NCBI GenBank assembly: GCA_033030425.1
Contig: JAUFSD010000025.1
Span: 248,001-312,000, forward strand
Length of the DNA stretch: 64,000 nucleotides
Direction of reading: 5' to 3'
Source: Verpa conica
Lineage: Eukaryota; Ascomycota; Pezizomycetes; Pezizales; Morchellaceae
Below the pieces are notes generated by a model, which was given only the letters and a program-made list of their open reading frames with translations, searched no databases and had not been told where the DNA came from. A program made the position numbers and the translations under genes. Positions 57,941 through 64,000 of the stretch are shown piece after piece (the first letter of the stretch is position 1; the number at the start of each line of letters is the position of its first letter).

Positions 57941-58957
57941 CTAGATATAACTATAAAAGGAAAGTCCTCCACATATAATGGCAAACAAGATTAGGCCATA
58001 GTAAAACTCAATCCTGGCCCTTCTTCCTAATGCTCCCCCTGTAGTACCTTGGGACAGTACCTTCCCAGCACTATCTACTCGATTCGGGACAGCTTGAACA
58101 CTATCTTCTGTGAGACCAGAATCTGAAAGCTTATCTTGAGAGTCATTAGTTTCGTCGCCATCACTTTCCTCATCGTCATCAGATACGTCAAGGTCATCCT
58201 CATCTAGATCCGCCAGGGTTGCCTCAATCATATAATCTTTTGCCGGCCCCCTCCAATCCCAGACAGATTTCCATCTATTATTTGTCTCAAGAATCATGTT
58301 GCCAGTCGTTTTCCGAGAGAGCCACTTGAACTTCACCTTCCGGTAAAGAATGGCAAAGACCTGTTCTCCAGGGGCTCCAAAAGCGAGTTCCTGCCCGTTT
58401 CCAACATTTCGCTTTGATCGCACACTAGGGTCTATGGTGTTTGTTCCTGGACTCGATGATGCGCCTATGGGAAGAATGTTGAGGAGCGATTGGAGCCCCG
58501 CTCCCTTGTTTTTTGTAGTGGTAAGGTCTTTAACTAGTCTCCCGTCGCTAACGGTGCGGAAACCGACTACCAGATAAACATTGCGGCTGTCTTGGGTTGC
58601 CTGCTCTAGGAATTTGCGTATTTTTGGCTGAGCGCATACCTCCTCGAACCAGGCCCCGGAGTTCTCGAGGTCGTAGGTCGTGGCTTGTGGTGCACTCAGG
58701 GTAGCGATACTATCGGTCTGTGTTTCGTACGTGAAGGTGATGATATCGCTGAAGTAAGCCTTGATGTTTGAGCTCTTGGAGAAGCGACGTGTCTCTTTGA
58801 AGTCGTCCTGGAGGTTCTTGGTGAATTTCTTTTCAATCTCTGGGTCGTCTGCAGGGTCTATGAAGTCCTGGTTAGGTCGATTGGCGTTCAGAACGAGACG
58901 CCCCAGCTCTACGGACTTGAGGGGCAAAAGGTGTCCTAGTAAATGTGCGGTCTTCAT
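57941..58957 (-). CDS. tail-anchored protein of unknown function (338 aa)
   Basis: An intronless 338-aa protein. The N-terminal ~240 residues look like a mixed alpha/beta domain: MKTAHLLGHLLPLKSVELGR...NQDFIDPADD, ITFTYETQTDSIATLSAPQA, WFEEVCAQPKIRKFLEQATQ, NVYLVVGFRTVSDGRLVKDL, then VFAILYRKVKFKWLSRK. A very acidic stretch (DLDEDDLDVSDDDEESDGDE) and a polar linker follow. The last ~20 residues form one hydrophobic segment (YYGLILFAIICGGLSFYSYI), so the protein is predicted to be tail-anchored with its main domain in the cytosol. Similar soluble domains seem common in filamentous ascomycetes, but I cannot name the family. It diverges from the TPR-CHAT gene with 1.47 kb between the starts. A role as a target or partner of that protease-like protein is speculative. 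Confidence 0.75.
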   Translation of the reverse strand: MKTAHLLGHLLPLKSVELGRLVLNANRPNQDFIDPADDPEIEKKFTKNLQDDFKETRRFSKSSNIKAYFSDIITFTYETQTDSIATLSAPQATTYDLENSGAWFEEVCAQPKIRKFLEQATQDSRNVYLVVGFRTVSDGRLVKDLTTTKNKGAGLQSLLNILPIGASSSPGTNTIDPSVRSKRNVGNGQELAFGAPGEQVFAILYRKVKFKWLSRKTTGNMILETNNRWKSVWDWRGPAKDYMIEATLADLDEDDLDVSDDDEESDGDETNDSQDKLSDSGLTEDSVQAVPNRVDSAGKVLSQGTTGGALGRRARIEFYYGLILFAIICGGLSFYSYI

Positions 58958-60423
58958 TTAAAATATATATAAAAAATAGGATATTAAGGTTTAAAATATA
59001 GTAATATCCCTTGTGCTTTGGTGATTTCCCTTGAAGTCTTATATATTGTGGCTATAGTTATGAGGTTGAAGCGTTTTGTGTGGTTATAAGACTGTGAAAT
59101 AGGACAGGAGTCAATTAACCAAGGAATATGACACTATCCGACGCGGGAAGCCTTTTCGCTGGAGTAGCATAGATCATCGTCTTGACGAGAAGGTTTAGTT
59201 TATCTATTTAGTGGAGGTGTCTCTAGATTTCGTGGCTCCAACCAGCTTCAAAACAATCACATCTCTGTGGTGAGACTTGTGGTATCTAATATGATGTAGT
59301 TATGCAAGTCGTGTTGTCGCTCTGAGGCTATGCTGGAGCAGACATAGTATTTGAGAAACCTCGTTCCGTTGTAGGCCTGCAGAATTGATTATTTCTTATT
59401 GGCCAAAGCAGCTATAATCCCTGCTGCAGTGAGGCGAATATCTCTAATAGTAGGGAAGATCGGGGTTAATGGGCAATGGTTTTGAACCAGTGGCGAATAT
59501 CAAAAGGCCAATTAACCTGTGAACTCTGGTCTCCTCGAACCTTCGAACTCTGCCTTGGAGTTTTCCACGGCCAATAAGTATTTTAGCCACTCCTCACTAC
59601 AATGGTGCTTGCTAGCCCCTCTTTCTACCAGAGGCTGGAGCCAGTTCATCAGTACTCGCATTAAGCGCTCGAAAGTGTACATTTTGTAATCTCACTAATC
59701 AAAAGTGCATTTTAACTGCTGGACCACGATCAAGACTTGCTCCACAATATCTTGGCAGCCTATGTGATTGAACGAACTCGCCTGCTCGATACTGGTGGGC
59801 AGGATACTCTAGTACCCGACCAGTGCATATGGCTTTACCCAGTACATACAGCGGCGACCTAGCAGGAATTCCCGATGAAGGCTTCCACCGGCAGGGTGTA
59901 GTGTCAGTATATCTACGTAGTTGCCATCGAAGGTAATTGTGTAAAACAGAACACCGGCTCGAAGAGATAGAACTTCCGATAAGTAAAAGGAAACATACCA
60001 CTATTACTACTACGAATGTAAGTTCCCCTGTCGAATATCTAGAGAAATAGAGGTAGGAACTGATCTTGGGCCGGTTAAAGGGAAAGTCCAGCATACGGGA
60101 GGTTACCCGATCAGTCTATACAAGACCTCGGGGGGGATAGTGTGTAAGTTCTCGAACTCTAAGTGTTAAGTAGGCCTTGACAGTAACTAACCACTAAGTG
60201 GGAGATCCACAGCTCGAACTCTGTAGGTTCAACAGATGTGCCGGATGCCATAGAGACCGTCCAAGAGCTCCATGATACCGTGGTATTAGAAAACTCGGAG
60301 CATGGTAATACGTAAGATCATGCCATCTATAGTGGCAAAAGTACCTCTGAAACTAACTCGTGGAACAGGAAACAGGACAGTTCACCAACGGTTACCCCAC
60401 CAGGTATATATGGTGGAAGGATA
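58958..60423. promoter_or_regulatory. divergent region between the tail-anchored and TPR-CHAT genes
   Basis: The region must contain two outward promoters and may contain 5' exons of the TPR-CHAT gene. Its frame is open back to a stop at 60313, and a GTAAGT donor (about 60150) with CTAAC...CTAAG (about 60187-60199) suggests an upstream intron. These exons could not be resolved. A 131-codon minus frame at 59699-60094 is unsupported. Confidence 0.4.
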
Positions 60424-63400
60424 ATGAGCAATGAAGAGGGTATCCAGAACCTCTACAACAGCTACAAGGAGACAGGCGACAAACTCTACCTAGACCTCAT
60501 AGCACAACTAAAAATAGTACATAAAACCATGGACTATTACGCGAGATACCAGAAACGGGGATGGCTAGGTGACCTTAGAATGGCAATTAAGTGTGCCGAA
60601 GAAGCACTGACCAAAGCACCACCTGGCGACAGTTTCTCCCGAATATCGGCTTTGAGTGTTTTAGGGGATATGCTTATGGGGAAGTATAATCGGTGCGGGA
60701 CTGTGGAGGATCTTGAGCGAGCCATTAAGTTGGTACAGGAGGCGCTTGAACTATCGACCCCAGAGAGTTATGATCATGCAACGGTAGTGCGTAATCTAGG
60801 CGGAATGTATGGAACTAGGTATCAAAAGTTTGGAGAAGTGGAGGACCTGAACAAGGCCATAAAATTGACTGAAGAGTCATTGCCGGGAATACCCCACAAG
60901 GACCCTGGGCGGTCAAGAAGTCTGAGCAACCTGGGATATTTTGTTTTATTGAGGCGGCAGAAAACAGGATCGTTCGAAGACCTACAGCGTGCGATCAAGT
61001 TACTGTATGAAGCACTGTCTGAAGCGCCGTATGAGATACCCTCAGACGACAACAGTAAGCGGAGTCTATTTACCAACCTGTGGTTAGCCTTGCATGCCAG
61101 GTTTGAGCAACTTGGTGACATTCAGGACTTTGATAACGCCATTAGTTTCGCTGAAAAGAGTTTGGAAGTAACCCCGCCGGAGGGTCCCAATTATGCAGTT
61201 ATGTTGGGAAACCTTGGTAGGACGATGATGAGTAAATATATGCGATTTGGCCGTATTGAGGATCTTGAGCAGGCTACTAAGCGGATAGAGGAGGCATCAA
61301 AAACACTCCCTGCCGATCACCCCGAACGAGTACGAATCTTTTTGGACCAAGGACAAATACTCTCGAACAGGTACCAACAGTCCGCAGCAGCAGAGGATCT
61401 AGAACAGGCGATCAAGTGGACTGAAGAAGCTGTGAAGGCCACGCCCCCCCAAAACCCTGACCGGCCGAGTAGGTTGAACAACCTTGCAAGACTTCTTCAG
61501 ATGAGGAGCCAGCGACGAGGGTCAACCGAGGATCTTTCTTCTGCCATTGAGCTGCTTGAAGAGGCTCTCGACAGGTTCCCTAACGATCCTGACAGACCAG
61601 ACATGGTCGCTAATCTGGTATTGATTCTCCAGGACAGGTCTGAGCTAAATGGCAACGTGGAAGACCTTAATAAGGCAATGGTTTTGACCGAAAAGGCTGC
61701 AAAAACAAATCCCACCAGAAATTTGAACTACGGACTCAGGTTGGGGAGTTTTGGCACAATCCTAGCTAGCAGGTATTTGCGGTTTGGGGGGGCGGGGGAC
61801 TTGAAACAGGCCGTCAAGCAGACAGGAGAGGCGGTCGTACTTATGGATGTACAAAACCCCAATCGAGCAAGATATTTAACTATTTTAGGAGACGTTCTGC
61901 ATCTCAAGTATAAGCGGTTTGGGGCGGTGGAGGATCTTGAACAGGCCCTGAAGCGGACCGAAGAAGCAGTCACTATTGGATCACCCATTATCTCGGAACA
62001 ATCCGATTGGCTCATTAGCTTGGGACGTCTTTTCGATACCAGGTATCAGCTTTACGGAGCGTTGGAGGATCTTGAGCAGGCTCTAAAGTGGACTGAAAAG
62101 GCCATCGTGGTGGCACCACCTACCCACAAGTACCAGGCTGGAAGGATGAGTGATTTAGGGGTCCTATTCCAGAAGAAATACCAGCGACTTGAGGCCCAGG
62201 AGTATCTTGATCAGGCTATCAAGTGGACCAAGGAAGCTTTGGAAAAAACACCCTCCGATCATGCTGCTCGAGGTGCAAGATTGCAAAACTTTGCACTGGT
62301 ACTCTCGATCAAATACGGCAAAACTAAAGCGATCGAGGATCTTACTCAAGCTATTGAGCGGGCAGAAGAGGCGGTCGAGCTGACACATAAGGATTCACCA
62401 GACCGCCGATTACCGTTGAGGCTTCTAGGCCGCTTGCTTAATATGAAGTTTCAGCGGTTTGGAGAGGTAGACTCCCTCGAGACGGCGATCAAACTCCTGG
62501 AGGAGGCAAAGGCAGCACTACCGCCCAACCATCCAGAGCGAGCATTTACGTTATTTTCACTAGCAGACATACTCAATTCGAGGTATAAGCTATCAGGATC
62601 TACGGAAGACTTTCAGTACATACTTCGCATACTGTTCGAAGGTTGGCACTCTCATACGTCCCCACCTTTCTTTCGAATTATTGCAGGCTTTTTAGTCGGT
62701 ATGCATCTTTCCCATAAGAAGAGGTGGCAAGAGAGTAGTTCTGTTTTCGGCGATTGTGTGAAAATGCTCTCCAAGATATCTTTGAGGTCCCTGGCACGAG
62801 ATGACCAGGAGTATCGCATGTCAACGATGATTCCTCCCGAAACGATATCCATGGCTGTCTCCGTTGCTTTTCGAGCGGGAGAGGAGGCATCTCACTGTCT
62901 TGGCTTGCTTGAGGTTGGCCGAGGATTGATTATGGGCCTCGTGATTGATTATAGAAGCGACCTCTCAGAGCTGCGATTGCAATACCCGCAATTATCCCAT
63001 AGGTTTGAGAAGCTTCGTATTGAGATTGACTCCCCACTGTTTGGGACGGGGCTAGGTTCTGAGGATGATGAATTGGCTCAGGGGGCTCGTCGCCGACGAG
63101 AGAAAGCAGTAGATGAGCTAGATGAAACGATAATCTCAATTAGAGAGCTACCCGGGTTCGAAGGGTTTCATCTCTCCCCCAGTTCTGCAAAGCTCATGGC
63201 GATGGCAGCTGGAGGCACAATCATCGTCATTAATAGCTCCGCGGCTCGAAGTGATGCGATTATCGTTACAGCTTCTGTTATTAAATCAATTTTCCTCCCT
63301 CGACTTTCTTATTTTGATGTCGAAAAGCATATGGCCGGCTTAGGCGAGATTACTACTGGTGGGCCTGACACATATTTGGAAAGAAACAAACAAATGGGAG

Positions 63401-64000
63401 AGATCCTTGGGTGGCTGTGGGATGATATAGTAGAACCAGTCTTCCAGAAATTAGGACTGGAGCCAGTTGAAGATGATAACCTCTTACCCCGGGTTTGGTG
63501 GATTGGGGTTGGGAAACTTGGGATGGCACCCTTTCATGCCGCTGGATATCACTCTCCTCGCTCCTCAACGCGCAACACCATAAGTCGAGTAATTTCATCG
63601 TACACTCCAACTATCAAGGCCCTAGGATATGCCCGCCAAAAGGAACTACAGCTACTCAGCAAGCGTAATCCCCGAGTTTTGGCCGTGAGTATGCCTACTA
63701 CACCTGGAAACGAGTGGTCGCCGCTCGGGAATGCAACAGGAGAGGTTAAAGACATTGTAAAGTTTGTTAAGGGGAAGGACCCCGTTACTTTCTTTGAATG
63801 TCCCAGCACAGCTCAGGTTCTTACCGAACTCCCATTATACGAGGCCATACATTTCGCCTGCCACGGAGTTTCCGACCCCAAGAGTCCCTCCCAGAGCTCA
63901 TTACTTCTTCGTAAGGAGGATGGAACGCTTGACAAGCTTACCGTTGCAGCAATATCAAATATAAAAATCAAACATGCACAAATAGCGTATTTGTCTGCTT
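60424..64000 (+). CDS. TPR-CHAT protein (caspase-like CHAT domain), 3' end beyond the window
   Basis: One uninterrupted frame runs from ATG 60424 to the window edge (1192 codons plus one base). About sixteen tandem TPR-like repeats of ~44 residues fill residues 20 to ~740, each with the pattern LG..L..RY..FG..EDL..AIK..EEAL. A helical linker follows, then the CHAT domain, with PRVWWIGVGKLGMAPFHAAG, TIKALGYARQ, ATGEVKDIVKF and HFACHG (catalytic His). The last codons read QIAYLSA, exactly where the family continues with the catalytic Cys; the next base is T, as in a Cys codon. CHAT domains are caspase/separase-like peptidases used in bacterial and fungal defence or cell-death pathways. The start may lie further upstream because the frame is open to 60316. 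The C-terminus is missing only because the window ends. Confidence 0.88.
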   Translation, partial: MSNEEGIQNLYNSYKETGDKLYLDLIAQLKIVHKTMDYYARYQKRGWLGDLRMAIKCAEEALTKAPPGDSFSRISALSVLGDMLMGKYNRCGTVEDLERAIKLVQEALELSTPESYDHATVVRNLGGMYGTRYQKFGEVEDLNKAIKLTEESLPGIPHKDPGRSRSLSNLGYFVLLRRQKTGSFEDLQRAIKLLYEALSEAPYEIPSDDNSKRSLFTNLWLALHARFEQLGDIQDFDNAISFAEKSLEVTPPEGPNYAVMLGNLGRTMMSKYMRFGRIEDLEQATKRIEEASKTLPADHPERVRIFLDQGQILSNRYQQSAAAEDLEQAIKWTEEAVKATPPQNPDRPSRLNNLARLLQMRSQRRGSTEDLSSAIELLEEALDRFPNDPDRPDMVANLVLILQDRSELNGNVEDLNKAMVLTEKAAKTNPTRNLNYGLRLGSFGTILASRYLRFGGAGDLKQAVKQTGEAVVLMDVQNPNRARYLTILGDVLHLKYKRFGAVEDLEQALKRTEEAVTIGSPIISEQSDWLISLGRLFDTRYQLYGALEDLEQALKWTEKAIVVAPPTHKYQAGRMSDLGVLFQKKYQRLEAQEYLDQAIKWTKEALEKTPSDHAARGARLQNFALVLSIKYGKTKAIEDLTQAIERAEEAVELTHKDSPDRRLPLRLLGRLLNMKFQRFGEVDSLETAIKLLEEAKAALPPNHPERAFTLFSLADILNSRYKLSGSTEDFQYILRILFEGWHSHTSPPFFRIIAGFLVGMHLSHKKRWQESSSVFGDCVKMLSKISLRSLARDDQEYRMSTMIPPETISMAVSVAFRAGEEASHCLGLLEVGRGLIMGLVIDYRSDLSELRLQYPQLSHRFEKLRIEIDSPLFGTGLGSEDDELAQGARRRREKAVDELDETIISIRELPGFEGFHLSPSSAKLMAMAAGGTIIVINSSAARSDAIIVTASVIKSIFLPRLSYFDVEKHMAGLGEITTGGPDTYLERNKQMGEILGWLWDDIVEPVFQKLGLEPVEDDNLLPRVWWIGVGKLGMAPFHAAGYHSPRSSTRNTISRVISSYTPTIKALGYARQKELQLLSKRNPRVLAVSMPTTPGNEWSPLGNATGEVKDIVKFVKGKDPVTFFECPSTAQVLTELPLYEAIHFACHGVSDPKSPSQSSLLLRKEDGTLDKLTVAAISNIKIKHAQIAYLSA

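Noticed and set aside
57941..58957. Identification of the tail-anchored protein as a gasdermin
   Set aside because: Gene neighbourhood is suggestive, but no gasdermin sequence signature is visible; naming it would go beyond the sequence.
59699..60094. 131-codon minus frame with one hydrophobic segment upstream of TPR-CHAT
   Set aside because: The remainder is Arg/Ser/Pro-rich without pattern, and the region probably contains promoter or 5' exons of the plus-strand gene.
60313..60423. Extended N-terminus and upstream exons of the TPR-CHAT gene
   Set aside because: The frame is open to 60316 and splice-like signals exist near 60150-60200, but the candidate exons give inconsistent phases, so no model was adopted.
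1..64000. CRISPR arrays, bacterial operons, phage or rRNA genes
   Set aside because: None seen; introns, ribosomal protein type and LINE structure show this is nuclear fungal DNA.

Overview
The window comes from a filamentous ascomycete, most likely Pezizomycotina. Protein genes are split by short GT-AG introns (46-164 bp) with CTAAC/CTAAT-type branch sites. The recognisable core genes are eukaryotic: ribosomal protein uL16, an HMG-box NHP6 protein, a CCDC174-type protein and an MFS transporter. The accessory genes (TPR-CHAT, an NLR-type N-terminal domain, deaminase-like domains) are types that filamentous fungi expand. A Pezizomycete host is only a guess. The LINE copy is not visibly riddled with C-to-T stop codons, so there is no obvious RIP damage.

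Region 1 (0-25.1 kb) is gene-poor, AT-rich accessory DNA. After a small mitochondrion-type protein gene (203-655) it holds two copies of one divergent gene pair. A two-exon gene on the minus strand ends in a deaminase-like CAE...CxxC domain (4839-6636 and 17384-18938). Facing away from it on the plus strand is a gene made of an unrecognised ~120-residue repeat domain: one copy in the first pair (9499-10224) and five tandem copies in the second (22625-25104). A decayed relic of the repeat gene lies at about 21.46-21.95 kb. Between the genes sit at least eleven short inverted-repeat elements flanked by TA, without transposase genes (MITEs). One is provably nested inside another palindrome, and there is a 77-bp 5'-truncated LINE copy.

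Region 2 (26.0-47.6 kb) is ordinary core genome: CCDC174-like (minus), MFS transporter (minus), a 646-aa protein with an NLR-type N-terminus (minus), NHP6 (minus), a 1250-aa serine-rich membrane-anchored protein (plus) and uL16 (minus), separated by long promoter regions.

Region 3 (47.6-64.0 kb) is accessory again. It has a fold-back palindrome and a full-length APE-type LINE with a perfect 15-bp target-site duplication. These are followed by an orphan three-exon gene, a tail-anchored 338-aa protein, and a large TPR-CHAT protease-like gene. The TPR-CHAT gene diverges from the tail-anchored gene and is cut by the window edge one base into its predicted catalytic cysteine codon.

No tRNA, rRNA, CRISPR or prokaryotic operon features were seen. 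The main candidate for an undescribed system is the duplicated pair of deaminase-like gene plus repeat-domain gene. The TPR-CHAT gene with its tail-anchored neighbour is a second, weaker candidate.
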